From Bacteroidota bacterium (GTDB lineage: Bacteria; Bacteroidota; Ignavibacteria; Tepidaquicellales; Tepidaquicellaceae), in assembly GCA_018266835.1 (NCBI GenBank), contig JAFDZP010000002.1, positions 967,302-1,031,301 on the forward strand: 64,000 nucleotides of DNA, in the 5' to 3' direction. The notes beneath the pieces are model-generated. The model was given only the letters and a program-made list of their open reading frames with translations, ran no database searches and was not told the origin of the DNA. The translations under genes and the position numbers were made by a program. Each line of letters begins with the position of its first letter. The stretch's first letter is position 1. Below, one piece after another: positions 35,488-44,126 of the stretch.

Positions 35488-37107
35488 TTATTTTAAGAGC
35501 ATCATTTTTTTTGTAACTGAATTTCCTTCTGTAATTAATGAATAAAAATATACTCCGCTTGCAAGTGCCGGCTCATTAAAATCATAGGAATACTCCCCTG
35601 CCTGAAGAAAGTTTTTGTAAAGTAATTTTATCAGCCTTCCGTTGATATCATATAAATTCAGAGTAACGTACTGTGATTTCGGCAAATCAAAAAATATTTT
35701 AGTAGAAGGATTGAACGGATTAGGATAATTCTGATGAAGACTAAATTCGGCAGGAACTTCAATACCTAACTGATTGACACCTATCGTATAATTATTATTA
35801 TAAAAATCTTTAAGGTATTGTGAGAATTGCTTCAGCTTTGTGACTGAGTTTCTATTGTTTGCTCCTCTTGACATAAGCTGGGCAAGAATGATTGAATTAG
35901 TTTCTCCCTTATGAAAATTATAATCATCCTGACCGAAAGACAAGTAATACGAATATATATATGCTATGGGCAGAGCACTTCCTGTATCCAATCCGCCGCA
36001 GTTTGTAATTCTTCCGTTGTAACAAGTCCATCCTTCAACCGTTTCCGGATTTCCGGGAAAACAAACTTTAGTGGGTTTGGGAGGAAAGTAAGTCGGGTCT
36101 AAATGGTTTGAACCGTCTCTTTTAACTCCGCGGAACATATTATATGTGGCAGCGGGAGTATTAGGATCATAATCACATACTGTGGGATATTTAAAATAAA
36201 CATTAAAATTATATTTCAAAGGAAAGTTTGACTGGTCAACCGGAGATTTTAATGTTAATAATCCATAAGCGGGAGGGTTGACACCGTATGAATTTCCCGA
36301 ACCGGTCCCGTCATTATTATCTGCATTATATCCGTATCCTAATCTTAATGTAGTATCGGTTCCGCAGTAATCATCATGGGGCTCGCCTAAATCTAAATCA
36401 GTAAAATATGAGAAGTAACATTTATTCCAGTCAGAATCATTTTTGTTAATAACGTCCCATTTAAAGAACTGAGCATCCTGAGTTTGTGTATAAGGATAAG
36501 TCCATGCCGTTAAGTGTATTTCAGCATTCATTGGCAAAGTGCCGCCGGGCAGTCCTTCGCTGTTAGTATGATTTCCCGGAAAGGCATCTGTCATACAAAT
36601 GAAAACCGTCTGCAAAGCATTTTTCACACCGGGTGTATCTATAAGAGGTTCATAAATTCCGTTATTGTTTACATCAATATATGGCGCGCCGTAAGGAACC
36701 ATTCTTCCCCAGTTCATCCAGTCATAATTGGTAAATGCATTATCACCTTTGATAATTTTATAATGACGGAATGTAGAATCGGTTCTAGGTTTAGGATGAC
36801 CCGCAGAATCAATTACATACCCGGGGCAGTATTCGCCGTTATAAGATGCGCAGGCAGTGCGGATATTTCCGTTAACTAAACCTGCAATAGAGAGTCCGCA
36901 GGTAAAATTTGCAAACTTGCCGGAGTTTAAGGGCCATTCAAAACCCGGGGTATTATTAACTCTCATATCCTGATCGAACACGCCTGTATTCCAAATCCAG
37001 CAACGGGCATTGGGTGACTCCAGAGATACTTGCTTTTTGATTACCTGTGAAAAAATCTGAGAGGAAAATACAGAGGAGATTAAAAGTATAAATAAAAAAG
37101 ATTTCAT
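35488..37107 (-). CDS. T9SS type A sorting-domain protein, large unknown ectodomain
   Basis: About 539 aa from the ATG at 37107. That start gives a proper signal peptide MKSFLFILLISSVFSSQIFSQ; the frame is open 66 nt further upstream, but those residues would hide it. The ectodomain (about 25-455) is rich in aromatic residues, Cys and Asp (YDANGIYEPLIDTPG-like segments including DVNNNGIYEPLIDTPG) and ends RNSVTKLKQFSQYLKDFYNN. A T9SS type A domain follows (HQNYPNPFNPSTKIFFDLP). Similar proteins are common in Ignavibacteria but have no known function. First gene of the pair with the Asp-box propeller. Confidence 0.86.
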   Translation of the reverse strand: MKSFLFILLISSVFSSQIFSQVIKKQVSLESPNARCWIWNTGVFDQDMRVNNTPGFEWPLNSGKFANFTCGLSIAGLVNGNIRTACASYNGEYCPGYVIDSAGHPKPRTDSTFRHYKIIKGDNAFTNYDWMNWGRMVPYGAPYIDVNNNGIYEPLIDTPGVKNALQTVFICMTDAFPGNHTNSEGLPGGTLPMNAEIHLTAWTYPYTQTQDAQFFKWDVINKNDSDWNKCYFSYFTDLDLGEPHDDYCGTDTTLRLGYGYNADNNDGTGSGNSYGVNPPAYGLLTLKSPVDQSNFPLKYNFNVYFKYPTVCDYDPNTPAATYNMFRGVKRDGSNHLDPTYFPPKPTKVCFPGNPETVEGWTCYNGRITNCGGLDTGSALPIAYIYSYYLSFGQDDYNFHKGETNSIILAQLMSRGANNRNSVTKLKQFSQYLKDFYNNNYTIGVNQLGIEVPAEFSLHQNYPNPFNPSTKIFFDLPKSQYVTLNLYDINGRLIKLLYKNFLQAGEYSYDFNEPALASGVYFYSLITEGNSVTKKMMLLK

Positions 37108-37303
37108 ATAGTTTAAATGTTTAACACAAACTACATGAAATTTAGTATGCAAAGCAAAGATTATTTTAGGCAAAAACTCAAAAAATAATCTATTGATAAT
37201 TATAAACTTATAAACATATTAGAAATAAAAACTGAGCTAAGGGTTTTCATAAAATTTTTATAATTATTAATTATTCATCATTAATTATTAATTATTAATT
37301 GAA

Positions 37304-38380
37304 TTAAGGCCAGCATTGTGTTCCGCTATTAGTATAAACTCCGGTTTTTATGATTCCCGTTTTAATAGCGTTGCAAAAATTTGCATTAGACAAAGTTGCG
37401 TAGCTCAAATTTGCATAACTCAAATTTGCATAACTCAAATTTGCATGATAAAAATACACATTTCTTAAATCTGCATAACTTAAATTTGCATAACTTAAAT
37501 TTGCATATTGGAAATTAGTCTCAGGTTGTTTATTTGTCAATGTTACGTAAGTCAAATTGGCATAACTCAAATTTGCATGACTGAAAATTGTATTAAATAA
37601 CGAAACACCTGTTAAATTTGCGCCTCTTATATTTGCATAACCAAACTTTGTAGAAAATAATTCTGCCAAACTCAAATTTGCAGTATCCAAATTAGCATAA
37701 CTCAAATCTGCATAACTCAAATCTGCATAATGCAAATTAGCTTTTTTCAAATTTGCATAACTCAAATTTGCATAACTCAAATTGCATGATACGCATGAAT
37801 TGGTTGTGAGCAAAGTATGTACAGCGTTGGTATCAACATCAACCTGTTGATTGCCGCCGCCTCTGTTGAACGTAGCGTTCCTATCCGGCTGAAAGAAAAT
37901 ATTCTGATGCGAATCCGAACCGCCGGTGTACTCAACAAGCGACCTTACTTTTATAATATAGTCTCCTGCAGGCAGAGTAACTGTTTGCGTATTATTTACA
38001 GGGTCTACTGAGGTTACAATATTTCCCGTCACTTTATCCTTAATGGTTAATGTAAAGCGGCACGAATCGCCCAGCTTTATCGTATGCTCAACAGTATTTG
38101 CTAGTCTTACACGGACTACATCTGTGCCTGATGAATCAGTATCGGGATGAAGCGGGTCAGCGGGTGAATTACGGTCTTCAAGATAAAGCATTACCACCGA
38201 GCCCGGCACTGCGTAAAAATTTGTATCGAGAAAATCTCGTTCTGTTAACGCAGGGTAGGTCTGGGGAGCAGTTCCAGTTCCCGTACTTGTAACTGAATTA
38301 CTGCAGCCTGTAAAGGTAAAGGTATATGCTATTACCGCTATTACAACAAATGAAAATAAAACTGAGCTAAGGGGTTTCAT
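37304..38380 (-). CDS. pentapeptide-repeat lipoprotein, copy 1
   Basis: 358-aa lipoprotein. The signal ends FTFTGC with C26 as anchor. Residues about 40-185 form a beta-sandwich-like domain (VVMLYLEDRNSPADPLHPD, CRFTLTIKDKVTG, PAGDYIIKVRSLVEYTGGSDS, FFQPDRNATFNRGGG). After TNSCVSCNLS, a CxxC cap, a long run of A(N/D)LSY pentapeptides builds a right-handed quadrilateral beta-helix up to about residue 335, capped by NFCNAIKTG and a final GTQCWP. It is a clear paralog of the gene at 38925-40145: same lipobox, same domain order, same caps. Outer-membrane or periplasmic location is inferred; function unknown. Confidence 0.9.
   Translation of the reverse strand: MKPLSSVLFSFVVIAVIAYTFTFTGCSNSVTSTGTGTAPQTYPALTERDFLDTNFYAVPGSVVMLYLEDRNSPADPLHPDTDSSGTDVVRVRLANTVEHTIKLGDSCRFTLTIKDKVTGNIVTSVDPVNNTQTVTLPAGDYIIKVRSLVEYTGGSDSHQNIFFQPDRNATFNRGGGNQQVDVDTNAVHTLLTTNSCVSCNLSYANLSYANLKKANLHYADLSYADLSYANLDTANLSLAELFSTKFGYANIRGANLTGVSLFNTIFSHANLSYANLTYVTLTNKQPETNFQYANLSYANLSYADLRNVYFYHANLSYANLSYANLSYATLSNANFCNAIKTGIIKTGVYTNSGTQCWP
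37390..37785. repeat. 15-bp DNA repeat array inside pentapeptide gene copy 1
   Basis: The plus strand repeats AAATTTGCATAACTC and close variants many times, coding on the minus strand for ELSYANL-type pentapeptides. Runs of identical units occur at about 37405-37440 and 37690-37780. The array is coding, not a CRISPR, but its near-identity invites changes in repeat number. Confidence 0.75.
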
Positions 38381-38508
38381 GCTAATAAGGTTTAGTTATA
38401 AACTGCCTGAAAATTACAGGCGAATAAATTATAGATAATTTTATTATAAAAAAAAAATTAAAAAATGAGAGGGATTTTCAGGGCTGTGTCCTAATTTGAA
38501 ATGGAACT

Positions 38509-38563
38509 CGTTACGAAGCTCCAGCTTCGTAACGTTTGTTTCCCAAACAAGGGTTTGGGAAAC
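38509..38563. repeat. two perfect hairpins in tandem (dispersed spacer repeat)
   Basis: CGTTACGAAGCT-CC-AGCTTCGTAACG (38509-38534) has 12-bp perfect arms. Four nt later GTTTCCCAAAC-AAGG-GTTTGGGAAAC (38538-38563) has 11-bp perfect arms. The first shares its outer arms with 21142-21168. No transcription unit needs two such strong hairpins here. Confidence 0.75.
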
Positions 38564-38872
38564 AGTAATAGATCAAATCAGGTCACTACTATTTTCAAGG
38601 CTGTTTTTCCTTTAATAAAAACGCTGTGCCCTTCTTTGGGGAGTTTCGTGATCATATTCCTTTACACGCAGCTCACCATCCCTCAACATCAGTAAATTAT
38701 AGATTGGCAGTTTGATTTACAAAAAGAAAATTTTTAAAAATCCCGTTTTTAAAGGAGAATTTTCACTTTATAACATTAATAAACAATAATTTACTGCGAA
38801 ATGGTCTATGGGATGAATTTTGCTTCGAAGGGGGTATTTTGGCTGAAGAAGAATGGGGCGGGAGTATACAAT

Positions 38873-38912
38873 TAGCAGTCAACAACGACAGAAACTTATT
38901 TGTTGACTGCTA
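38873..38912. terminator. perfect 13-bp hairpin, probable terminator after pentapeptide copy 2
   Basis: TAGCAGTCAACAA (38873-38885) and TTGTTGACTGCTA (38900-38912) pair perfectly around a 14-nt loop. It lies 12 nt past the end of the minus-strand gene at 38925. The U-tract is poor on either strand, so it may act as a transcript-end stabiliser. Confidence 0.5.
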
Positions 38913-38924
38913 TTTTAAATGATA

Positions 38925-40145
38925 TCACGGCCAGCATTGTGTTTGGCTATTCGAAACTGCATGAGTAATAATCCATCCCGTTTTAATAGTGCTGCAGAAA
39001 TTTGCATTTTTAACATTTGCATTACTCAAATCTGCATTACTCAAATTTGCTCCATACAAATTTGCATAACTCAAATTTGCATTACTCAAATTTGCATTAC
39101 TCAAATTTGCATAACCTAAACCTGCAAAACTCAGATTTGCAGAAGTTAATTTTGCATTACTCAAATTTGCATAACTCAAATTTGCCTGAAAAAATTGTGC
39201 ATTACTCAAAATTGAATTACTTAAATTTGCGGAATCCAAATTTGAACCAGAAAAATTTGTCCCTCCCAAAAATGAATTACTCAAATTTGCACCCGACAAA
39301 TTTGTATAACTAAAATATGGACTAAGTGAATTAACTAAAATAGCATGACTTAAATTTGTACCATATAAATTTGCACCCGACAAACCTGCAGTAGTCAAAT
39401 TTGTGTAACTAAAATTTGCATCAGTCAAATTTGCACCACTTAATGCTGCACCGGTCAAATTTGCATGACTAAAATCTGCACGACTAAAATTTGTATTAAA
39501 AAAAATACTTCCATTTAAAGTAGCATAATGATAAACTAAATCACTCAAATCACAGTAAGGACATGAATTGGTATGAAACAGTGTGCCAGTATCGTACGGA
39601 TCATAATCCACCTGCTTAGTGCCCCCGCCTCTGCTTAGCGCACTATCCCTATCAGGCTGAATGAATACATTCTGGTGCCTTACTGAATCACCTGTAAACT
39701 CCATGAGTGACCTGAGCACTATTAAATAATCTCCTGCAGGTATAGTATCTCTTATAAAATTATTCACCGGATTTAACTGGAACACAATAGTCCTTGTAGC
39801 TTTATTAATAAGTGTTATTTTAAAGTGAGAGGAATCGCCTATTCTATATGTATGCACTGCAGTTTCGGTAAATCTGTAGGGAATAATATCTATTCCCAAT
39901 GAATCTGTATCATGATGTGTCGGATCAATTGGTGCAGGAAGATGCTCAAGATGCACTAATACGACAGCCCGCGGGTCTGCAACAAGATTTGTATCGTCGG
40001 CAAATTCTGCTTCAGTTCTTGCCTGATGCCTTTCGGGAACCGTTCCCGTGCTTGTAACTGAATTACTGCATCCTGTAAATGTAACGGCATAAGCTATTAC
40101 AACAATTACCGTAAAAGATATTAAAACTGAGCTAAGGGTTTTCAT
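38925..40145 (-). CDS. pentapeptide-repeat lipoprotein, copy 2
   Basis: 406-aa paralog of the 37304-38380 gene. Lipobox FTGC with C26 as anchor; beta domain (VVLVHLEHLPAPIDPTHHD, PAGDYLIVLRSLMEFTGD, FIQPDRDSALSRGGG); TNSCPYCDLSD cap with the same CxxC; then a longer and more varied pentapeptide helix (ANLSN, TNLSG, ADFSH units) of over thirty coils' worth of pentapeptides, closed by NFCSTIKTG and TQCWP. The repeats are less uniform than in copy 1, suggesting copy 1 has expanded or homogenised more recently. It is transcribed divergently from the FG-GAP gene. Confidence 0.9.
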   Translation of the reverse strand: MKTLSSVLISFTVIVVIAYAVTFTGCSNSVTSTGTVPERHQARTEAEFADDTNLVADPRAVVLVHLEHLPAPIDPTHHDTDSLGIDIIPYRFTETAVHTYRIGDSSHFKITLINKATRTIVFQLNPVNNFIRDTIPAGDYLIVLRSLMEFTGDSVRHQNVFIQPDRDSALSRGGGTKQVDYDPYDTGTLFHTNSCPYCDLSDLVYHYATLNGSIFFNTNFSRADFSHANLTGAALSGANLTDANFSYTNLTTAGLSGANLYGTNLSHAILVNSLSPYFSYTNLSGANLSNSFLGGTNFSGSNLDSANLSNSILSNAQFFQANLSYANLSNAKLTSANLSFAGLGYANLSNANLSNANLSYANLYGANLSNADLSNANVKNANFCSTIKTGWIITHAVSNSQTQCWP

Positions 40146-40628
40146 TTCTAATAGGGTTTAGAGGTTTAAAAATTGTACTCAACACCTTACAAGAATAACT
40201 TATGCAGAAAGTATAATAAAATTTTTAACGGCAGAGATAAAACATAACAGATAAATTAGGACTGATAGATTAGAAATGTAAAAAATCGGCAGGAACAAGT
40301 TTATCCTACTTGACAAGTGGTCGTATTAGTTAAGTTAGATGTTTAAAAAATGAAAAGATATAGTTAAAGGGTACGGTTTAATTCTCACAAATTTTTTGGC
40401 AAGTACGGCTACAAAAAGTGGATAATTTGAATTTTTAAATTAAGGTTTATTTTTCAAGTATTTCTATCCCGTCATAAAACATTTATTATCAACAACTTCA
40501 TTTATTTTGTTACTATGGTATTCACATGATGTGAGGTATTTTTTAATATTTTATGTAAGCATAAACAAGCCTCCTTTTATATCTTACTCATGTAATTATT
40601 TATTAATACCCCGCATAAAATATCCCTA
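40146..40628. other. 483-nt divergent promoter region
   Basis: No gene is supported. It separates pentapeptide copy 2 (minus) from the FG-GAP gene (plus). It contains the short palindromes ACTTG-A-CAAGT near 40310 and TCACAT-G-ATGTGA at 40522-40534, the latter about 95 nt before the FG-GAP start. Otherwise AT-rich without clear features. Confidence 0.5.
40522..40534. promoter_or_regulatory. 13-bp perfect palindrome upstream of the FG-GAP gene
   Basis: TCACAT-G-ATGTGA. It is not a CRP box (that would be TGTGA-N6-TCACA). Position about 95 nt before the start allows a regulator site, but no regulator can be tied to it. Confidence 0.3.
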
Positions 40629-43538
40629 ATGAAAAAGTTTTTAAAATCGATTTTTGCTGTATTAATTTTCTTATCTTTTACAATTCCTGTAAGTATTTAT
40701 GCGCAGGCATATTTCCCTGTCAGAACAGATTTTGGAACGGGCGACGCTCCTTATGCTATTGCAACGGGAGATATAAATGGTGACGGTAAGCAGGATATGG
40801 TCTCTGCAAATTTTTCCGGAATATCCATTTCAGTTTTTCTGAATACAACAGCAACAGGCTCACTTACTCCGACATTTGCTGCCCGAACAGATTTTGAGAT
40901 AGGCGGCAATTCAATGTACTTAACTCTTGCCGATATAAACGGCGACGGAAAGCCTGATATAATAATTGCAAACTCCACGACGAGTAATGTATCTGTGATG
41001 ATAAATCTTACTGTGACGGGAAGCTCAACTCCGGCATTTACTACTATAGCAGATTTTACAACGGGCGGTAAGCCTGTTTCAGTCTGCGTTAAAGATTTTA
41101 ACTTAGACGGAAAACCGGATATTGCAGCAGGAGATCAGGACTCTGCCGTATGTATATTTATAAATAACACAATCACTGGAGATACTACTGCATCATTCTC
41201 TGCTCACTTTGATTTTAGCGGAGGGCTCGCAGTTTTTTTTGCGGCATCGGCGGATTTTAACGGAGACGGCGTACCGGATATCGTTACCGTAGATGGAAAT
41301 GATACTGCATCTGTATTTATAAACACAACCACACCGGGAGCATCAACTCCTGCATTTACTCCGCGCACAGCATTTGCCACCCGGGACTTGGCGTACGGTG
41401 TATCAACAGGCGATATAAATTTAGACGGCAAGCCGGATTTTGCAGTTGCCAATTACGATACGATGTCAGTCTTTCTGAATACAACAACTCTAGGTTCATT
41501 AACTCCGAGTTTTTCTTCACGCTTTGATTTCCCGGTTGAAGACGGAAGTCCTGCCGCTGTTTTAATTACGGATATTAATTGCGACGGAAAACCGGATGTA
41601 CTTACTGCTAACATTCAGACAAATACTCTTTCAGTTTTTATTAATACAACTACACCGGGAAGTTCAGTTCCTGTTTTTCTTAGCCGTTCAGATTTTACTA
41701 CTATGTCAGTCCCTCAAAATCTTGCAGTTGCAGATCTTAACGGAGACGGTAAACCCGATATGCTTGCAGCTAATACGGGCTCAGACTCAGTTTCTGTTTT
41801 TATAAACAGGACAGGTGTAGGTACTTCACCTGCATCTTTTACTTACACTGATTTTTCAATGCAGGCAGGCAGCTCGCCGAAATCAATTATCTTGCAGGAT
41901 TTTAACGGTGACGGCAAGCCCGACCTTGCATCAGGAGATTATAATAATAAGTCAGTATCGGTATTTATGAACACAACTTCTCCGGGTTCAACAACACCGG
42001 CATATTCTGCTCCGCAGAATTTTTCAACAGGCACAGGAAATCCTCCTGCGCTTGCCTCGGGTGATTTTAACTTAGACGGAAAATATGATTTGGCAGTTAT
42101 TAACTCAGAGCCGGGCGGCGGATACATTGCAATATTTTTAAACACAACTACACCGGGCGCTTCTTCAGCATCTTTTTCTACGCATACAGATTTTGCAATG
42201 GGAAACGGACCGAGAGTAGTTGAAATTGGCGATGTAAACGGAGACGGCAAGCCGGATTTAATTACAACTAACGGACTTGATAATATAGCATCAATATTTT
42301 TAAATACTACAACTCCGGGCGCATCTACTCCGAGTTTTTCAGCAAGAACAGACTTTGCAACAGGCAATGAGCCGCAGGAAATTTGCCTTGCGGATTTTAA
42401 CGGAGACGGAAAAATTGATTTTGCTACATCAAACGGAATATCAAATAACGTATCTGTATTTTTTAATACAACAGCCCCAGGCGCATCGGTTCCGACTTTT
42501 TCAGGACCGACGAATTTTGCGGGTATGGGAATCTGCTGGGCAATTACATCTGCGGATTTTAACGGAGACGGTAAACCCGATATTGCAGTTACATCGGTTG
42601 ATGCAGATTCAATTGCAGTGATGCTTAACTCTACAACACCTGGAGCATCTGCTCCGACATTTTATCCCCGTAAAAGATTTTCAACTGGAACGACTCCGTA
42701 TAAAGTTGCTTCAGGCGATGTGAACGGAGACGGCAAACCCGACCTGATAACGGCTAACTGGAATTCAAATAATTTATCTGTACTTTTAAATTCAACTACG
42801 CCGGGCACAACTATACCGGGCTTTTTGCCAAGGAGTGATTTTTCGGACGGCTTAACGAGCAAGCCTCTGGATGTTTTCATAGATGATTTAAATCTTGACG
42901 GCAAGCCTGACTTTGCGGCAGCGAACTCGGCAACGGATAATATTTCAGTGTTTATCAACAGAGCGGATTTTCCTTTGCCTGTAGAGCTGGTTTCGTTTAC
43001 ATCTTCTACTGATGGACCAAATGTAAAACTAAAATGGAGCACGGCAGAAGAGTTGAACAATAAAGGATTTGATATAGAGAGAAATTCATTCGGAGAAGGC
43101 TGGAAGAAAATAGGATTTGTACAAGGACATGGAACGGTGAACATCACAACTGAATATTCATTTACTGATAATGGATTGAATAAAGGAACTTACAGTTACA
43201 GACTAAAACAAATTGATTACAACGGAAATTATAATTACTACGCGCTTGCAAATGAAGTAGTGATAGGTGTGCCTGCAAAATTTAGTCTTGAGCAGAATTA
43301 TCCTAACCCTTTCAACCCCTCTACAATTATAAATTATCAGTTACCGGTTAACGGCTTTGTTACCTTAAAAATATTTGATATGAGCGGAAGAGAAGTGATG
43401 CAGCTTGTAAACAATGTACAGGATGTGGGATATTACTCAGTGCAGTTTAACGGAATGAATCTATCAAGCGGAATATATTTTTACAGACTTACTTCAGATA
43501 ACTTTACCGCTGTTAAAAAAATGGTTTTAGTAAAATAA
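40629..43538 (+). CDS. T9SS-exported FG-GAP/VCBS-repeat protein
   Basis: 969 aa: signal peptide (about 1-24, ending YAQ), then fourteen FG-GAP-type repeats of about 60 residues, each with a calcium-binding loop such as DINGDGKPDIIIANS, DFNLDGKPDIAAGD or DVNGDGKPDLITTNG, and a recurring FLNTTTPGASTPSFSART-like strand pair. A fibronectin-like segment (PVELVSFTSSTDGPNVKLKW, FDIERNS, YSYRLKQIDYNGNY) links to the T9SS type A domain (EQNYPNPFNPSTIINYQL). Such proteins fold as integrin-alpha-like propellers, here enough for two seven-bladed ones, and are usually surface adhesins or binding proteins. It is followed by a strong terminator. Confidence 0.95.
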   Translation: MKKFLKSIFAVLIFLSFTIPVSIYAQAYFPVRTDFGTGDAPYAIATGDINGDGKQDMVSANFSGISISVFLNTTATGSLTPTFAARTDFEIGGNSMYLTLADINGDGKPDIIIANSTTSNVSVMINLTVTGSSTPAFTTIADFTTGGKPVSVCVKDFNLDGKPDIAAGDQDSAVCIFINNTITGDTTASFSAHFDFSGGLAVFFAASADFNGDGVPDIVTVDGNDTASVFINTTTPGASTPAFTPRTAFATRDLAYGVSTGDINLDGKPDFAVANYDTMSVFLNTTTLGSLTPSFSSRFDFPVEDGSPAAVLITDINCDGKPDVLTANIQTNTLSVFINTTTPGSSVPVFLSRSDFTTMSVPQNLAVADLNGDGKPDMLAANTGSDSVSVFINRTGVGTSPASFTYTDFSMQAGSSPKSIILQDFNGDGKPDLASGDYNNKSVSVFMNTTSPGSTTPAYSAPQNFSTGTGNPPALASGDFNLDGKYDLAVINSEPGGGYIAIFLNTTTPGASSASFSTHTDFAMGNGPRVVEIGDVNGDGKPDLITTNGLDNIASIFLNTTTPGASTPSFSARTDFATGNEPQEICLADFNGDGKIDFATSNGISNNVSVFFNTTAPGASVPTFSGPTNFAGMGICWAITSADFNGDGKPDIAVTSVDADSIAVMLNSTTPGASAPTFYPRKRFSTGTTPYKVASGDVNGDGKPDLITANWNSNNLSVLLNSTTPGTTIPGFLPRSDFSDGLTSKPLDVFIDDLNLDGKPDFAAANSATDNISVFINRADFPLPVELVSFTSSTDGPNVKLKWSTAEELNNKGFDIERNSFGEGWKKIGFVQGHGTVNITTEYSFTDNGLNKGTYSYRLKQIDYNGNYNYYALANEVVIGVPAKFSLEQNYPNPFNPSTIINYQLPVNGFVTLKIFDMSGREVMQLVNNVQDVGYYSVQFNGMNLSSGIYFYRLTSDNFTAVKKMVLVK

Positions 43539-43566
43539 TTGTATTGTAACATATCTTCTTTCGGGC

Positions 43567-43610
43567 TCTCCTCTTAATTTTTTTATTTTATATTAAGAGG
43601 AGATTTTTTA
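43567..43610 (+). terminator. intrinsic terminator after the FG-GAP gene
   Basis: TCTCCTCTTAAT (43567-43578) and ATTAAGAGGAGA (43592-43603) pair over 12 bp without mismatch and are followed by TTTTTTATTT on the plus strand. The minus side has no U-tract. Confidence 0.85.
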
Positions 43611-44024
43611 TTTCTGCTCTCTTAGATTTGTCATTTCCCTGTTTCCGTTCTTATACCAGTACCAGCACTCGATTGACTTAGTCCCTTTAGGAGGAAAAGT
43701 CATTATTGCATTCCCTGCCGAATCAGTTGTTACAGGAGCATTAATTTTATTTATTAAATCAATCGGAAGTTCTGCATCATATATTTTGAACTTCAGCATG
43801 GTTAGATTTTTTTCTTTGTATTTATCTACGTAAGCAGTTACCAATGCTGAGGCAGTTGTCGTATCTAAAGATTTCATGTAGATAGAAAAATCCTGCGAGT
43901 TGTTTTCAAGATTGTATTCTTCCTTCAGAATTTTATTCTCCGGCATAGGCGGAGTTTTCTGCCCGCAGGAAGAGAGAGCAATTCCTAAGAGAATAAGAAT
44001 TATAGTCGTATAAATTTTTTGCAT
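43608..44024 (-). CDS. small lipoprotein, unknown function
   Basis: 138-aa lipoprotein with lipobox ALSSCGQ (C20). The mature part (KTPPMPENKILKEEYNLENN onward) is mixed alpha/beta with a late ECWYWYKNGNREM motif. I recognise no family. It ends 70 nt past the FG-GAP gene, convergent to it, and is preceded by a spacer with a C/G-rich hairpin repeat. Probably a real gene: clean lipoprotein signal and normal codon use. Confidence 0.7.
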   Translation of the reverse strand: MQKIYTTIILILLGIALSSCGQKTPPMPENKILKEEYNLENNSQDFSIYMKSLDTTTASALVTAYVDKYKEKNLTMLKFKIYDAELPIDLINKINAPVTTDSAGNAIMTFPPKGTKSIECWYWYKNGNREMTNLREQK

Positions 44025-44050
44025 AATATTTTATTGGCGACCACCCCCAA

Positions 44051-44073
44051 CCCCCTCCTTGATAAGGAGGGGG
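44051..44073. repeat. CCCCCTCCTT hairpin, dispersed spacer repeat
   Basis: CCCCCTCCTT-GAT-AAGGAGGGGG, 10-bp perfect arms, between the lipoprotein and kinase genes. This C-rich hairpin type is recalled from spacers in many environmental genomes. Its GC content stands far above the surroundings. Confidence 0.7.
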
Positions 44074-44126
44074 AAGTATGGCAAGTTTTGTCTTTTATTT
44101 AATACTTAATACTCACTACTAAATTC

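Larger units (their letters stand above)
38381..38924. other. 544-nt spacer between the two pentapeptide-repeat lipoprotein genes
   Basis: No gene is supported. It contains the double hairpin repeat at 38509-38563 and the perfect hairpin at 38873-38912. The part next to 38381 must hold the promoter of copy 1. The stretch 38580-38860 shows no feature I can name. Confidence 0.5.

Noticed and set aside
37108-37173. 22-residue extension of the T9SS protein at 35488
   Set aside because: It would bury a good signal peptide that begins at the ATG at 37107.
37390-37785. CRISPR-like regular array of short repeats
   Set aside because: The units are 15 bp, contiguous and in frame within a pentapeptide-repeat gene on the minus strand; there are no unique spacers and no cas genes.
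38801-38875. 24-codon frame starting MVYGMNFASK
   Set aside because: Too short, with no ribosome binding site or homology that could be judged.
38919-39313. Plus-strand open frames full of ICITQ or LHYSN repeats
   Set aside because: They are antisense shadows of the pentapeptide-repeat gene; the minus-strand frame has the lipoprotein signal and known repeat.
40522-40534. CRP/FNR-type site
   Set aside because: The half-sites are in inverted order relative to TGTGA-N6-TCACA and the spacer is one base.
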